Assembly (NCBI GenBank): GCA_949743265.1
Contig: CATJSX010000043.1
Location: forward strand, 1-38,017
Reading direction: 5' to 3'
Length of the DNA stretch: 38,017 nt
DNA from: an uncultured Peptococcaceae bacterium
Lineage (GTDB): Bacteria; Bacillota; Peptococcia; Peptococcales; Peptococcaceae
Below, piece by piece: positions 9,222 to 18,898 of this stretch. Each line of letters begins with the position of its first letter. The first letter of the stretch is position 1. Both the position numbers and the translations under genes were made by a program. The notes beneath the pieces are model-generated. The model did not search any database. It had not been told where the DNA came from and was given only the letters and a program-made list of their open reading frames with translations.

Positions 9222-9827
9222 ATGATAATCAAAAATGCCGAATTTGTCATTAGTGCCGTTGGACCAAAGCAGTATCCCGACGATCATTTGCCAGAAATCG
9301 CTTTAGCAGGTCGTTCCAATGTAGGCAAAAGTTCATTGATCAATAAATTGATCAATCGCAAAAATCTTGCTCGTACCAGCAGCAAACCAGGCAAAACACA
9401 AACACTCAACTATTATCGTATCAACAATGACGCTTTTTATTTCGTCGATTTGCCCGGTTATGGTTTTGCGCAAGTCAGCCGCAGCACTAAAGAACAATGG
9501 GGCAAATTTATTGATGATTATCTCGCCAAACGAGAAAATTTAGTGGGTGTGATCCACTTAGTCGATATGCGTCATCCGCCCAGCAAAGACGATGTGACGA
9601 TGTATCAGTGGCTAAAGCATTTACAAAAAGATATTTTGATTGTAGCCACAAAATGTGATAAAATTTCTAAAGGACAGTGGCAAAAACATATTAAAATTAT
9701 TCGTGAAGGTTTAAATACCGACCAAGGGCAAGAAATTATAGCTTTTTCTGCAGAAACAGGACAAGGTACAGAACAAGTTATGACATGGATAGAAAATCAC
9801 GTTGTCGCTTTTACACAAAACGAATAA
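9222..9827 (+). CDS. ysxC: Ribosome-assembly GTPase YsxC/EngB
   Basis: This small TRAFAC GTPase acts in late assembly of the large ribosomal subunit. All G motifs are visible: G1 GRSNVGKSSLI, G2 Thr in KPGKTQTLNYY, G3 DLPGYGFA, G4 TKCDK and G5 FSAETGQG. The length (201) is standard for EngB, and the VDMRHPPSKDD stretch is a family hallmark. It follows lon by 16 bases with GGAG upstream of the ATG, so it is probably co-transcribed with lon and ends at the terminator at 9859-9909. Confidence 0.97.
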   Translation: MIIKNAEFVISAVGPKQYPDDHLPEIALAGRSNVGKSSLINKLINRKNLARTSSKPGKTQTLNYYRINNDAFYFVDLPGYGFAQVSRSTKEQWGKFIDDYLAKRENLVGVIHLVDMRHPPSKDDVTMYQWLKHLQKDILIVATKCDKISKGQWQKHIKIIREGLNTDQGQEIIAFSAETGQGTEQVMTWIENHVVAFTQNE

Positions 9828-9858
9828 GCAAATTTGCAACGTTGCAATCGAAGAACCC

Positions 9859-9909
9859 AAAAAATCTCCAAACAGCGCAAAACTCTATAAGCCGATTTGG
9901 AGATTTTTT
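9859..9909 (+). terminator. Terminator of the lon-ysxC operon
   Basis: AAAAAATCTCCAAA (9859-9872) and TTTGGAGATTTTTT (9896-9909) are perfectly complementary, with a 23-base loop. The A-rich 5' arm means it could also work on the opposite strand. Confidence 0.9.
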
Positions 9910-10007
9910 ACTTTGTTAATCAAAGGCACGCAACATAACTCAATTTATTGACTGTCCTTCTTAAATCTTAATAGCGTTTTCAACGAATAAATTTCTTTCC
10001 AAATCCC

Positions 10008-10036
10008 TTGCAACTTTTTTGACTTTATGCTACACT
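10008..10036 (+). promoter_or_regulatory. Promoter of the pheST T-box leader
   Basis: TTGCAA (10008-10013), 17-base spacer, TACACT (10031-10036), with an extended -10 TGC directly before. Transcription would begin near 10043, at the 5' end of the T-box leader. Confidence 0.65.
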
Positions 10037-10044
10037 AAACACAA

Positions 10045-10305
10045 AAATTTTTGATTGTATGCGATGATAAGGAGCCGCAGAGAGCATCAAATCAGGGAGA
10101 TAAGGTCATAGACTGAAAGCCTTATCGTTGAAAGCTGCTGCCTATGGGTTTCGCCTTGGAGCATCTGCTATTGAAATAATCAAGTAGATAGCAGCGCAGC
10201 ATCAGCGTTAATGATGATAGAGTGATCATGGTGACATGATAAGTAGGGTGGTACCGCGAAAAATAGCTTTTCGTCCCTTAGTAGGGATGAAAAGCTTTTA
10301 TTTTG
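10045..10305 (+). promoter_or_regulatory. T-box riboswitch controlling pheST
   Basis: The 14-base T-box core AGGGTGGTACCGCG is at 10245-10258. It is followed at once by the terminator AGCTTTTCGTCCCT / AGGGATGAAAAGCT (10265-10296) and a T-rich tail. Upstream, the leader shows the AGAGA element near the base of stem I (about 10079) and a GATAAGG/CCTTATC apical stem. A UUC triplet followed by GCC at 10150-10155 sits where the specifier is expected, matching tRNA-Phe. Uncharged tRNA-Phe would pair with the T-box bulge and favour readthrough. The class is certain; the exact specifier is inferred by position. Confidence 0.95.
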
Positions 10306-10332
10306 CGCTAAATTAAAAAGGAGGTTGTATTT

Positions 10333-11355
10333 GTGCAAGAAGAACTGAAAAAAATCAAACAAATTGCCCGACAAGCTATCGCAGACGCAAAAAGCTTGGA
10401 TGAACTGGGCGAATTGAAAATTAAATTTTTAGGCAAAAAAGGCGAATTGACAACAATTTTGAAAGGCATGGGCAAATTAAGCGCAGAAGAACGACCCATC
10501 ATTGGTCAGCTGGCCAATGAAGTCCGCGATGAAATCGGCACAGCTTTAGAAGAAATGCAAATGCGCTATAAAAATGCCGCTTTGGAACATCGTTTAGCTA
10601 ATGAGTCCTTAGATGTTACGCTGCCGGGCAAAGCATTGGCAACTGGAACCAAACATCCTCTAACGCAAGTTGTTGATGAAGCCAAACAAATCTTTATGGG
10701 ATTAGGCTTCGAAATCGCTGAAGGACCAGAAATCGAAAGCGATCACTACAATTTTGAAGCGCTAAATCTGCCCAAAGATCATCCGGCACGGGATATGCAG
10801 GATACTTTTTATATTTCGCCAGATATTGTGTTGCGTACACACACTTCTCCCGTTCAAGTACGAACAATGGAGAAAAAACAAGGTGCATTACCGGTAAAAA
10901 TCATTTGTCCCGGTACTGTTTACCGCAAAGACGACGATGCCACTCATTCGCCTATGTTTCACCAAATTGAGGGGTTAGTTATTGATGAACACATCACCAT
11001 GAGCGATTTGAAAGGTATTCTTGCTGCATTTACCAAGCAAATGTTTGGCTCTGATGTCAAAATTCGGTTGCGTCCCAGTTATTTTCCTTTCACAGAGCCT
11101 AGCGCTGAAGTCGATATTTCCTGTATCATGTGCGGTGGTCAAGGCTGTCGCGTTTGCTCTCATACTGGCTGGCTGGAAATTTTGGGCTCTGGTATGGTCC
11201 ATCCAAACGTTTTGCGTGCCGGTGGCTATGATCCGCAGAAAGTTACCGGATTTGCTTTTGGTATGGGCGTTGAACGCATTGCGATGCTCAAATACAGCAT
11301 CAGCGATATGCGCTTATTATTCGAAAATGATGTGCGCTTCCTGCGCCAATTTTAG
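10333..11355 (+). CDS. pheS: Phenylalanyl-tRNA synthetase alpha subunit
   Basis: PheS is the catalytic subunit of the (alpha-beta)2 cytoplasmic synthetase. The 340-residue sequence has an N-terminal coiled coil (residues 1-90) that grips tRNA, then the class II core. Visible core motifs are [27 protein letters not shown], motif 2 around [19 protein letters not shown], the family cysteine-rich stretch [13 protein letters not shown], and motif 3 [13 protein letters not shown]. It starts with GTG 10333 behind a full AAGGAGG (10318-10324). pheT follows after 15 bases, and both are under the T-box leader upstream. Confidence 0.98.
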   Translation: MQEELKKIKQIARQAIADAKSLDELGELKIKFLGKKGELTTILKGMGKLSAEERPIIGQLANEVRDEIGTALEEMQMRYKNAALEHRLANESLDVTLPGKALATGTKHPLTQVVDEAKQIFMGLGFEIAEGPEIESDHYNFEALNLPKDHPARDMQDTFYISPDIVLRTHTSPVQVRTMEKKQGALPVKIICPGTVYRKDDDATHSPMFHQIEGLVIDEHITMSDLKGILAAFTKQMFGSDVKIRLRPSYFPFTEPSAEVDISCIMCGGQGCRVCSHTGWLEILGSGMVHPNVLRAGGYDPQKVTGFAFGMGVERIAMLKYSISDMRLLFENDVRFLRQF

Positions 11356-11370
11356 GAGGAATTAATCACC

Positions 11371-13806
11371 ATGCAAATTTCATTTAATTGGTTGAAAGAA
11401 TACATTGATCTTGAGCTAAATGCTTATGAACTACAGGAATTGATGACCAAAGCCGGCGTTACTGTAGAACATGTGCAAGCGACTAATAAAGGCATAGAAA
11501 AAGTTGTAACGGCTAAAGTTTTAGAAAAAATGAAACATCCTAATGCTGAAAAATTATCCATCTGCCAAGTCACTACCGATGGCCAAACGACTATGCAGGT
11601 TGTTTGCGGCGCACCCAATGTAGCTGCTGGTCAAACCGTCGCTTTTGCTTTACCCGGCGCTCATCTGCCCGACGGCATCAAGATTAAAAAAGCGAAGCTG
11701 CGCGGTGTGGAATCCAACGGTATGATTTGTTCGTCAAAAGAATTGGGTATTGATCCTGAAAAAATTCCGCCAGAACAAAAAGAAGGTATTGTAATTTTGC
11801 CTGACGATACACCGCTTGGCGTTAGCATTACCGAAATTATGGGTTTAGACGATTATATTTTGGAATTGGATTTGACCCCTAATCGTTCTGATTGCTTAAG
11901 CGTTTTAAACGTTGCCCGCGAAATTGGCGCACTAATCAATAAACCCGTTAAAATTCCTGCTATCAATAGCAGCGAAAATGAAGAAGATATCCATAATTTA
12001 GCACAAGTATCTATCAAAGACAGCCAACTATGTCACCGTTATTGTGCTAAAATGGTCAAAGGCGTTGCTATCAAACCATCACCTTTTTGGCTGCAGCATC
12101 GTTTGCAATGCGCTGGCGTGCGTCCAATCAACAATATCGTCGATATAACCAACTATATTTTAATGGAATTAGGTCAACCGCTCCATGCTTTCGATTATCA
12201 CGAAATTGCCGGTCATAAAATTACTGTGCGTCGTGCAGAAGAAAATGAAACGATTGTCACATTAGACAATGTGAAACGTTCTCTTACTAACGATATGCTT
12301 TTGATTTGCGACGACAAACGTCCAGTAGCAATAGCCGGCGTTATGGGCGGTGAAAATACGGAAGTTACTGAGCAAACTACTGACGTTTTTATCGAAGCGG
12401 CTTATTTTCAACCGACTAGCGTACGCAAAACGTCTACCCGTTTGGGATTACGCTCAGAAGCATCAATCCGTTTTGAAAAAGGTATCAATATGGAAACCGT
12501 AACTTATGCCGTTAACAGAGCTGCTGCTTTAATGCAGGAATTAGGCGGCGGAGAAATTGTTGGCGGTATCATTGACGAATATCCAACGCCGCATCAAATC
12601 GTTACCGTCGATTTGGAATTAGCAAAAGTTAATCAAGTATTAGGAACAAACATCAAAAACGAAGAAATCAAGGATATTTTATTACGCTTAAATTTTGAAC
12701 TGCTTCAAGAAAGCGATACAACCATTACGGTAAAAGTCCCGCCTTATCGTCCCGATGTTTCTATTGCCGAAGATTTGATTGAAGAAGTGGCTCGCTTATA
12801 TGGTTATGATGCGATTCCCGATACCCTTCCTTTTGGACCTTCCAGTCAAGGTCGCCTAACTGCCGGACAACGAATTCGTGATCAGATCATCAATAAAATG
12901 GCAGGCTTGGGGCTGCATGAAGTGGTAAATTATAGCTTTATCAATAAAAATAATGATGATAAATTGGGTTATGCGGCTGATGATATTCGCCGTCAAAGTG
13001 TCGCTATATTAAATCCTTTGTCTGAAGAACAAAGTCATATGCGCACCAGTATTTTGCCGGGCTTATTTCATACTATGCTCAACAATATCAATCGTCGTAA
13101 TGAAAATTTGGCGCTTTTTGAATTGGGCAAAATTTTTCTGCTGCAACACGAGTTAGATACCAAAACACTTGCCAACGAACGTTGGACGCTGGGCATTGTA
13201 CTGCATGGCAAAAATGCGACAACATGGCAGCAAGCTGGAGTGGAATACGATTTTTATTATCTAAAAGGCTTGATTGAAGCTTTGTTGGTTGATTTAAAAA
13301 TTGATGACGCTCGCTATATTCCTTGCCGCGATAACAGCATTTATCATCCGGGAAGAGCGGCTTATTTGGTCATTGATGATATTTCTGTTGGCGTTTTTGG
13401 CGAAGTTCATCCGCAAATCGCTGACAACTATGGTTTAAAAGGTCGCAGCTATGCAGCTGAAATTGATGTTGATTTGCTCATTGAACATGGCGCAGGGCGT
13501 ATTCAAGCGTCGCTTTTGCCTAAATTTCCATCTGTTACACGAGATTTGGCTATCGTCGTCGATGAAAAAATTGCCAGCCATGATTTGAAAATCTGCGTCA
13601 AAAAAGCTGGCGGCGCTTTACTTAATGACGCGGCAATTTTTGACGTTTACCAAGGTGATCAGATTGCAGCCGGTAAAAAAAGTATCGCATTTTCACTTCT
13701 ATTTCAAGCCGATGACCGCACCTTGACCGATGAAGAAATAAATGTCGTTTACAACCAAATTTACGCCGCTTTGCAAAAAGATTATCAGGCAGAATTGCGC
13801 GCTTAA
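11371..13806 (+). CDS. pheT: Phenylalanyl-tRNA synthetase beta subunit
   Basis: This is the large non-catalytic and editing subunit, 811 residues, normal for bacteria. Domain order is visible: the N-terminal B1/B2 tRNA-binding fold (ISFNWLKEYIDLEL, then VVCGAPNVAAGQTVAFALPG), the B3/B4 editing region (RPINNIVDITNYILMELGQP and HAFDYH), B5 (LIEEVARLYGYDAIP), a degenerate class II core (LNPLSEEQSHMRTSILPG), and the C-terminal ferredoxin-fold anticodon-binding domain (PKFPSVTRDLAIVVDE). AGGAGG precedes the ATG, and the gap to pheS is 15 bases. It is co-transcribed with pheS and ends at the hairpin at 13835-13881. Confidence 0.98.
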   Translation: MQISFNWLKEYIDLELNAYELQELMTKAGVTVEHVQATNKGIEKVVTAKVLEKMKHPNAEKLSICQVTTDGQTTMQVVCGAPNVAAGQTVAFALPGAHLPDGIKIKKAKLRGVESNGMICSSKELGIDPEKIPPEQKEGIVILPDDTPLGVSITEIMGLDDYILELDLTPNRSDCLSVLNVAREIGALINKPVKIPAINSSENEEDIHNLAQVSIKDSQLCHRYCAKMVKGVAIKPSPFWLQHRLQCAGVRPINNIVDITNYILMELGQPLHAFDYHEIAGHKITVRRAEENETIVTLDNVKRSLTNDMLLICDDKRPVAIAGVMGGENTEVTEQTTDVFIEAAYFQPTSVRKTSTRLGLRSEASIRFEKGINMETVTYAVNRAAALMQELGGGEIVGGIIDEYPTPHQIVTVDLELAKVNQVLGTNIKNEEIKDILLRLNFELLQESDTTITVKVPPYRPDVSIAEDLIEEVARLYGYDAIPDTLPFGPSSQGRLTAGQRIRDQIINKMAGLGLHEVVNYSFINKNNDDKLGYAADDIRRQSVAILNPLSEEQSHMRTSILPGLFHTMLNNINRRNENLALFELGKIFLLQHELDTKTLANERWTLGIVLHGKNATTWQQAGVEYDFYYLKGLIEALLVDLKIDDARYIPCRDNSIYHPGRAAYLVIDDISVGVFGEVHPQIADNYGLKGRSYAAEIDVDLLIEHGAGRIQASLLPKFPSVTRDLAIVVDEKIASHDLKICVKKAGGALLNDAAIFDVYQGDQIAAGKKSIAFSLLFQADDRTLTDEEINVVYNQIYAALQKDYQAELRA

Positions 13807-13834
13807 TTCGTAACTATCTCATAAAATTTTAACC

Positions 13835-13881
13835 AAAAATACCGCTAAAGCAACTTGTAGTCCTGCTTTGGCGGTATTTTT
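13835..13881 (+). terminator. Terminator of the pheST operon
   Basis: An 18-base arm (13835-13852) pairs with 13864-13881 with one G-U wobble, loop of 11 bases, ending in five T. Confidence 0.92.
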
Positions 13882-13956
13882 AACTCTGATGCAAAACGAA
13901 GATCTCATTTTATTTATCAAAACCAATGTGAACCGAAATGACAAAAGATTGATCCA

Positions 13957-14406
13957 TTATTTTTCGCTTAATTTCATAAACAAGAGTGGATAAGGACGTC
14001 CCTGTTCGTCAACAGGCGTCCTTTTATATACATGAAATCCCATATGCTCATAAAATCCCAATGCTTGCGGGTTTTGCTCATTAACGCATACTTCGTTTAC
14101 TGAAAACTTTTCTACGCCGTATAAAAGCAATTTTTTCCCCAAACCTTGTCCTCGTTCAGCAGGCGAAATAAACAGCATTTCTAATTTTCGTTCCGCAATT
14201 CCCATAAAAGCGACAATGATTCCCCGCTCGTTAACAGCAACAATTAAATGTGCGATATCAACTAAAGCCTGTGAAACATAGGGTTTAATAGCAGCGATTT
14301 CTTCGTCTGATAAAAATAAATGTGTTGCTTTAACCGACGCTTCCCAAACAGTCGTCAGCTGCTGCAGCAATAACGGCGTTCTGCGGTCTTCTTCAATGAT
14401 AAACAT
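13957..14406 (-). CDS. GNAT-family N-acetyltransferase, YjaB-like
   Basis: This 149-residue single-domain GNAT enzyme would transfer an acetyl group from acetyl-CoA to an amine. The acetyl-CoA loop is RGQGLGKKLL, and the C-terminal part NEQNPQALGFYEHMGF followed by VDEQGRPYPLL matches the pattern of E. coli YjaB. So does the N-terminal W-x-x-SV-x-ATH-x-FL stretch. The substrate is unknown. I start at ATG 14406 (AAGGAGG 9 bases upstream); a TTG one codon earlier is possible. It stands alone on the minus strand between pheT and trmB. Confidence 0.9.
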   Translation of the reverse strand: MFIIEEDRRTPLLLQQLTTVWEASVKATHLFLSDEEIAAIKPYVSQALVDIAHLIVAVNERGIIVAFMGIAERKLEMLFISPAERGQGLGKKLLLYGVEKFSVNEVCVNEQNPQALGFYEHMGFHVYKRTPVDEQGRPYPLLFMKLSEK

Positions 14407-14663
14407 CAAAACTTTCCTCCTTTGTCCAATGATTTAAAGCGTTTTTTACTTAAACGGTCAAAATAGACGCTATAATTTTGTACTGAATAATTAACTTTCT
14501 TGATAGCTTATTAGCTGTTTTATTACCACTTAATTATAGTACTACACATTCTAAAATTTGAAAACTGCGATTGCAATAGCCAATAAATAAAATAGTGATT
14601 GCGCCAATAGATAATTGCTGATAAAATGAAGAAAAATATTAAAAAGTAAAGGGTGTTTTTATT

Positions 14664-15323
14664 TTGGCGAGAGTTAGGCGGCAAGTTGGTACACGAGAAG
14701 CGTTGTCATTATATGAAGGAATTGTTTTTAGCGAAGCTCATCCCCATAAAGGAACATGGCAACAAATTTTTGAAAATGAACAGCCGCTTCATGTTGAAAT
14801 TGGCATGGGACGCGGACGTTTTATACGTACGATGGCGCAAGAAAGACCAGAAATCAATTTTATTGGCGTTGAAGTCGTGGAAGAAATTGTCCTCAGTGCG
14901 CTACGGCGTATGGAGCGAGAAACTGGTATTCCTTCTAATTTGCGCTTAATTTGGCTTAACGCCGAAAGATTGGAAACAATTTTTGCCAACCAAGAAGTTC
15001 AACGGATTTATCTTAATTTTTCTGATCCATGGCCTAAATACAAACATCGCAAACGACGATTGACACATGGTAACTTTTTGAAACAATATGAACAAATCTT
15101 AGCTGATAATGGCGAGATTCATTTAAAAACCGATAATCAAGGCTTCTTTGAGTTTTCGCTGAATGAATTAGCCGCCTATCAATGGCAGCTAAAAAATATT
15201 CAGCTGGATATGTATCGTAAACTACCAAAAGATAATATCGCCACTGAATATGAATTAAAATTTGTGGCGCAAAACTTACCAATTTATCGTTTAGAAGCAA
15301 TTAAACCTATTTACAATAAATAA
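14664..15323 (+). CDS. trmB: tRNA (guanine-46-N7)-methyltransferase
   Basis: TrmB uses S-adenosylmethionine to make m7G46 in the variable loop of tRNAs. The 219-residue sequence has the SAM-binding motif VEIGMGRGRF, the second motif NFIGVEVVEE, and the signature LNFSDPWPKYKHRKRRLTH. The end of the catalytic region is visible in LKTDNQGFFEF. The start is TTG 14664 behind AAAGGGTG, since no ATG lies upstream of the conserved region in frame. The 254 bases before it hold only AT-rich sequence with scattered -10-like hexamers; I see no clear promoter pair there. Confidence 0.96.
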   Translation: MARVRRQVGTREALSLYEGIVFSEAHPHKGTWQQIFENEQPLHVEIGMGRGRFIRTMAQERPEINFIGVEVVEEIVLSALRRMERETGIPSNLRLIWLNAERLETIFANQEVQRIYLNFSDPWPKYKHRKRRLTHGNFLKQYEQILADNGEIHLKTDNQGFFEFSLNELAAYQWQLKNIQLDMYRKLPKDNIATEYELKFVAQNLPIYRLEAIKPIYNK

Positions 15324-15339
15324 TTCAATATAGCGTTTG

Positions 15340-15386
15340 AAACGGGGCGAATTTATCAGTTTAGCAGTCGATAGTTCGCTCCGTTT
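15340..15386 (+). terminator. Hairpin after trmB
   Basis: AAACGGGGCGAA (15340-15351) pairs with TTCGCTCCGTTT (15375-15386) with one G-U pair. It is followed by ATGG and not a T-run, so it is a weak terminator at best. Confidence 0.4.
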
Positions 15387-15544
15387 ATGGTAATATCGTT
15401 GCGGCTTTCATTTCATAAAATAGTTTTTCGTCCTAAAGCAGCTAAATCATTGGCGTTTCAATATAGTCAAGTAATTTTTTAGTTGTAATCCGATGAATTT
15501 TCGATTAAAATTTGAATAATGATGATATTGAGGAGGCTAAAAAA

Positions 15545-16927
15545 ATGAGTAAATTATGGGGCGGTCGTTTCAGCAAAGATACAGATAAATTGGTAGAGGA
15601 TTTTCATTCGTCTATTTCTTTTGATCAAAAATTGTATCAATGGGATATTAAAGGTAGTATAGCACATGCACGTATGTTAGGGAATGTTGGCGTAATAACA
15701 AAAGACGAAGCCGAACAGATTATTGACGGTTTGACAGAAATTTTAATAGAAATAGAAGCGGGCAAAGTAGTTTTCGATCCGTCCAGTGAAGATATCCACA
15801 TGAATATAGAAGTACTATTGACGAATAAAATTGGCGCTGTAGGAAAAAAGCTCCATACAGGACGCAGTCGTAACGATCAAGTGGCTGTCGATACACGAAT
15901 GTATTTGCGGGCAGAGATAGAAACTATTCATCATTTATTGTTAGATCTAATAACGACGCTGATAAATTTAGCAGAAACGCATAAAGAAACTATTATGCCG
16001 GGCTATACGCATTTGCAGCGGGCGCAGCCAGTTTCATTTGCTCATCATTTATTAGCTTATGTGGAAATGTTTAAACGAGACTGTACTCGTTTGGAAGACA
16101 CTAGAATACGGATGAACGTTTTGCCTTTGGGTAGCGGCGCTTTGGCAGGCACAACTTTTCCGCTTGACCGACAGCAAGTTGCCAAAGAATTGGACTTTGA
16201 CAGCGTTTGTTTAAATTCTATGGACGGCGTTAGCGACAGAGATTTCATTTTAGAATTTATGGCTGATGCTTCTATTTCATTGATGCATTTGAGTCGTCTG
16301 TGTGAAGAAATCATTCTTTGGTCATCGCAAGAATTCCATTTTATTGATTTGGACGATGCATACAGCACTGGCAGCAGTATCATGCCTCAAAAGAAAAATC
16401 CTGATGTGGCAGAGTTGATGCGCGGCAAAACCGGTCGTGTATATGGCAATCTAATGGCTATGTTGACAGTGATGAAGGGAATTCCGCTGGCGTACAATAA
16501 AGATATGCAGGAAGATAAAGAGGGGTTATTTGATACAGTAGAAACTTGGCAGAAGTGTTTGCTGGTAATGACGCCAATGCTGAAGACTGTAACGGTACGT
16601 CAAGAAGCCATGCTTCAGGCTGCTAGAGGCGGCTTTACCAACGCAACTGATTTGGCAGATTATCTTGTGCGCAAAAATATTCCTTTTCGTGATGCGCACA
16701 GCATTGTAGGACGCTTGGTAGCCTATTGCCTTGATGAAGGCAAAAATCTTGATGATTTGACGTTAATAGAGTTTAAAACATTTAGTCCACTGATTGAAAA
16801 TGATATTTATCAGGCGATAGCAGTAGAAACGTGCATGGCTAACCGCAACACCATTGGTGGACCGAGCATAGCGCAGGTAGAAGCAACGATTAGTGCCGAT
16901 CGTCAATTTTTGGCGCAACGCCAATAA
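15545..16927 (+). CDS. argH: Argininosuccinate lyase
   Basis: ArgH splits argininosuccinate into arginine and fumarate, the last step of arginine synthesis. The 460-residue sequence begins with the family hallmark [12 protein letters not shown]. It carries [19 protein letters not shown], the [13 protein letters not shown] stretch with the catalytic His, and the fumarase/aspartase signature [13 protein letters not shown] start at ATG 15545, 8 bases after GAGGAGG, in preference to an in-frame ATG 33 bases upstream that lacks a ribosome-binding site. No argG is adjacent. An ARG-box-like AT-rich stretch precedes it (about 15493-15520), but it is too degenerate to call. Confidence 0.97.
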   Translation: MSKLWGGRFSKDTDKLVEDFHSSISFDQKLYQWDIKGSIAHARMLGNVGVITKDEAEQIIDGLTEILIEIEAGKVVFDPSSEDIHMNIEVLLTNKIGAVGKKLHTGRSRNDQVAVDTRMYLRAEIETIHHLLLDLITTLINLAETHKETIMPGYTHLQRAQPVSFAHHLLAYVEMFKRDCTRLEDTRIRMNVLPLGSGALAGTTFPLDRQQVAKELDFDSVCLNSMDGVSDRDFILEFMADASISLMHLSRLCEEIILWSSQEFHFIDLDDAYSTGSSIMPQKKNPDVAELMRGKTGRVYGNLMAMLTVMKGIPLAYNKDMQEDKEGLFDTVETWQKCLLVMTPMLKTVTVRQEAMLQAARGGFTNATDLADYLVRKNIPFRDAHSIVGRLVAYCLDEGKNLDDLTLIEFKTFSPLIENDIYQAIAVETCMANRNTIGGPSIAQVEATISADRQFLAQRQ

Positions 16928-16967
16928 GACAACATTTTGATTTTTGACGAAAGAGAGGGATTTGTCG

Positions 16968-17462
16968 ATGAAAAAATATTGGCTGTATTGGGCGATTGTG
17001 GTCATATTATGTTTTAGTCTGACTGGTTGTAGTGATGAAAAACGCGTCAGCGGCTACACTTGGCTAGGCGGTGATGATTCAAAATTACTACTGGAAAAAG
17101 ACGGCACGTTTATCTGGTATCAAAATCCAGAAAACACAGAAGATCACTATTATACAGGAACTTATGAGGTTTATAATGGTCGCAAAGCGATAACGTTTTT
17201 GTCAGAGTTACCAGAATCTAATTTGACAAAAGAAGATCAAGAAGAAATGATCGGACATCTAAAAAACCACCGAATGAAACATTATTTTGCATTGATATTA
17301 TATCGAGAATACCATATGATTGACGGGCAAAATGTTCTGACTGAAACGGAAACGAAGCCGTATTATGGTTTTTTGGTAAATGAAGATACTTACTTGGATC
17401 TTATTGATATGACAACGCAAACATACCAAAATTTTACTAAAGAAGTACCAGCGGAGGAATAA
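16968..17462 (+). CDS. Small predicted lipoprotein
   Basis: The 164-residue protein starts MKKYWLYW, then a hydrophobic signal and the lipobox LTGC with the acylated residue at Cys21. It should be anchored on the outer face of a membrane. The mature part reads like a small beta-rich domain: GYTWLGGDDSKLLLEKDGTF, then TGTYEVYNGRKAITFL, a pattern common in small Firmicutes lipoproteins of unknown role. The ATG at 16968 is preceded by GAGAGGGA. The stop is only 2 bases before the next gene, so the two are surely co-transcribed; they may also ride on the argH transcript, which ends 40 bases upstream. Its function is not known. Confidence 0.85.
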   Translation: MKKYWLYWAIVVILCFSLTGCSDEKRVSGYTWLGGDDSKLLLEKDGTFIWYQNPENTEDHYYTGTYEVYNGRKAITFLSELPESNLTKEDQEEMIGHLKNHRMKHYFALILYREYHMIDGQNVLTETETKPYYGFLVNEDTYLDLIDMTTQTYQNFTKEVPAEE

Positions 17463-17464
17463 TT

Positions 17465-18727
17465 ATGGGAGTATCAGCTGCAATAGAAAAAAGCGTTTCG
17501 TACGTAATGGCAATACCAAGACTAACTAGCGATATTGAAGATCCGCAAATGCTGATTGATCGATTGCTGGAAGCGGAAGATTTTGAGGTCGTATCGTTTA
17601 GCTATGATGAAGAAAAAGATAATCCAATGGTGGATATTCTTTATCAAGGAGAATCTTTTCATCTTGATTTTTTCTTAGAGGATTTTGTTTTGCCAGAATT
17701 ATTTACTATCAATCATTTATTAACAGAAGAAGATTATACACTGCTACAAGAATCAGAGGTTGGCATAACAACTGCCATGATTTTTGGTGAAAACGCACAG
17801 CAAAGTTATCATTTGCAAATCAAAGTTTTGGCTGCAATGATACCTAATATGGCAGGAATTATGGATTTTAGCAGCGAACGCATTATTTCCGGCGTATGGG
17901 CGGATATGGCAGCGCTTTCACAAGTGCCGCCAGCGCCAACTTATCTGTATTCTATGCAGGCTGTCAGCAATAATGATGGTCAGGTTTGGCTTCATACCCA
18001 TGGACTTAATCGCTGCGGTTTAATTGAATTAGAAATCGTTGATACCAACGAGACGCAATATCAAAATCACAGTACTATTTTGGGTACTATTGCTTCGCGA
18101 GCGGTGAGTGAAGGCAAATTGGAAGATGAAAAAGAGCCGATTTTAGCACTGAATTTCCCCAACGGCATTATAGTTGCAGCATGGGAAAATTTTGCTGATG
18201 CTATTATGAAATACCCTAATGCTGTCGGCGGCTGCCATGATCGTTCTGAAGACCATTTCCGCAATAATGAAAGTGGGTTGTTGTTTTACTATCCCACCCA
18301 AGAAGACTATGAACAGGGCAATTTAGTTCCTTTGACAGCTATTGATGACGGCCTGTACGATAATATGCTCTATATGGTTACTAACGAAGAAACCGAACGT
18401 ATGCAAAATTTAGCCAGAGAGCGCATCGGCTTTTTGCTGGACGCTATTTCGCTTGAAGGCGCAGAAGTATTGGTCAAAATGCGGCTCGCTGTGGATGAGG
18501 ACAAGCGAGAGGAAGCTGGCTATCAATATGAACATATTTGGTTTGAAGCGAAAGAAATCAATGAGAAATTTATTTGGGGAATATTGACCCAAGAAGCGTA
18601 TTGGATAGCCGACATACATACGGGCGACAAAATGAAACTGTCTATTAACGATTTGACTGATTGGGTAATTTATCTGGAGGATTATCGGATTACACCTGAC
18701 GATGCCTATTTGCTGGTACAACGGTAA
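17465..18727 (+). CDS. DUF4026-like protein with C-terminal DUF2314-like domain
   Basis: This 420-residue protein is soluble, acidic and without a signal peptide, hence cytoplasmic. The main body resembles the uncharacterised DUF4026 family, from memory of the pattern. The last 70 residues (YEHIWFEAKEINEKFIWGIL, GDKMKLSINDLTDWVIYLED) fit the DUF2314 pattern, in which a His-Ile-Trp-hydrophobic strand leads into an Asp-Trp strand. DUF2314-type domains also occur near polymorphic toxin immunity genes, but no toxin is visible here. GGAGG overlaps the end of the lipoprotein gene. Function unknown; family names should be confirmed by profile search. Confidence 0.8.
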   Translation: MGVSAAIEKSVSYVMAIPRLTSDIEDPQMLIDRLLEAEDFEVVSFSYDEEKDNPMVDILYQGESFHLDFFLEDFVLPELFTINHLLTEEDYTLLQESEVGITTAMIFGENAQQSYHLQIKVLAAMIPNMAGIMDFSSERIISGVWADMAALSQVPPAPTYLYSMQAVSNNDGQVWLHTHGLNRCGLIELEIVDTNETQYQNHSTILGTIASRAVSEGKLEDEKEPILALNFPNGIIVAAWENFADAIMKYPNAVGGCHDRSEDHFRNNESGLLFYYPTQEDYEQGNLVPLTAIDDGLYDNMLYMVTNEETERMQNLARERIGFLLDAISLEGAEVLVKMRLAVDEDKREEAGYQYEHIWFEAKEINEKFIWGILTQEAYWIADIHTGDKMKLSINDLTDWVIYLEDYRITPDDAYLLVQR

Positions 18728-18801
18728 AAAATTGTTAAACAATAACTCCAGACTAAAAGTATTTTTGGTCACGAAAAATAAAAACAATCTTAAAGTTTAT
18801 G

Positions 18802-18849
18802 AAAACCGCCAAACTAATGTCAGATGAGATTACATAGTTTGGCGGTTTT
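18802..18849. terminator. Bidirectional terminator between convergent genes
   Basis: AAAACCGCCAAACTA (18802-18816) is perfectly complementary to TAGTTTGGCGGTTTT (18835-18849). T-tracts follow on the plus strand and, through the A-rich arm, on the minus strand. It can serve both the DUF4026 gene and hemW. Confidence 0.9.
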
Positions 18850-18898
18850 TATGATATGCCTGTACTTTTTAGAAAACATCTGAAACGCTGTAGAGCGA

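Noticed and set aside
15481-15544. ArgR box upstream of argH
   Set aside because: TGAATTTTC and TTTGAATAAT stretches resemble half-sites, but spacing and symmetry do not fit an ARG box well enough to call.
15512-15544. Longer argH start at an upstream in-frame ATG
   Set aside because: It would add 11 residues ahead of the conserved N-terminus, and the strong GAGGAGG site serves the ATG at 15545.
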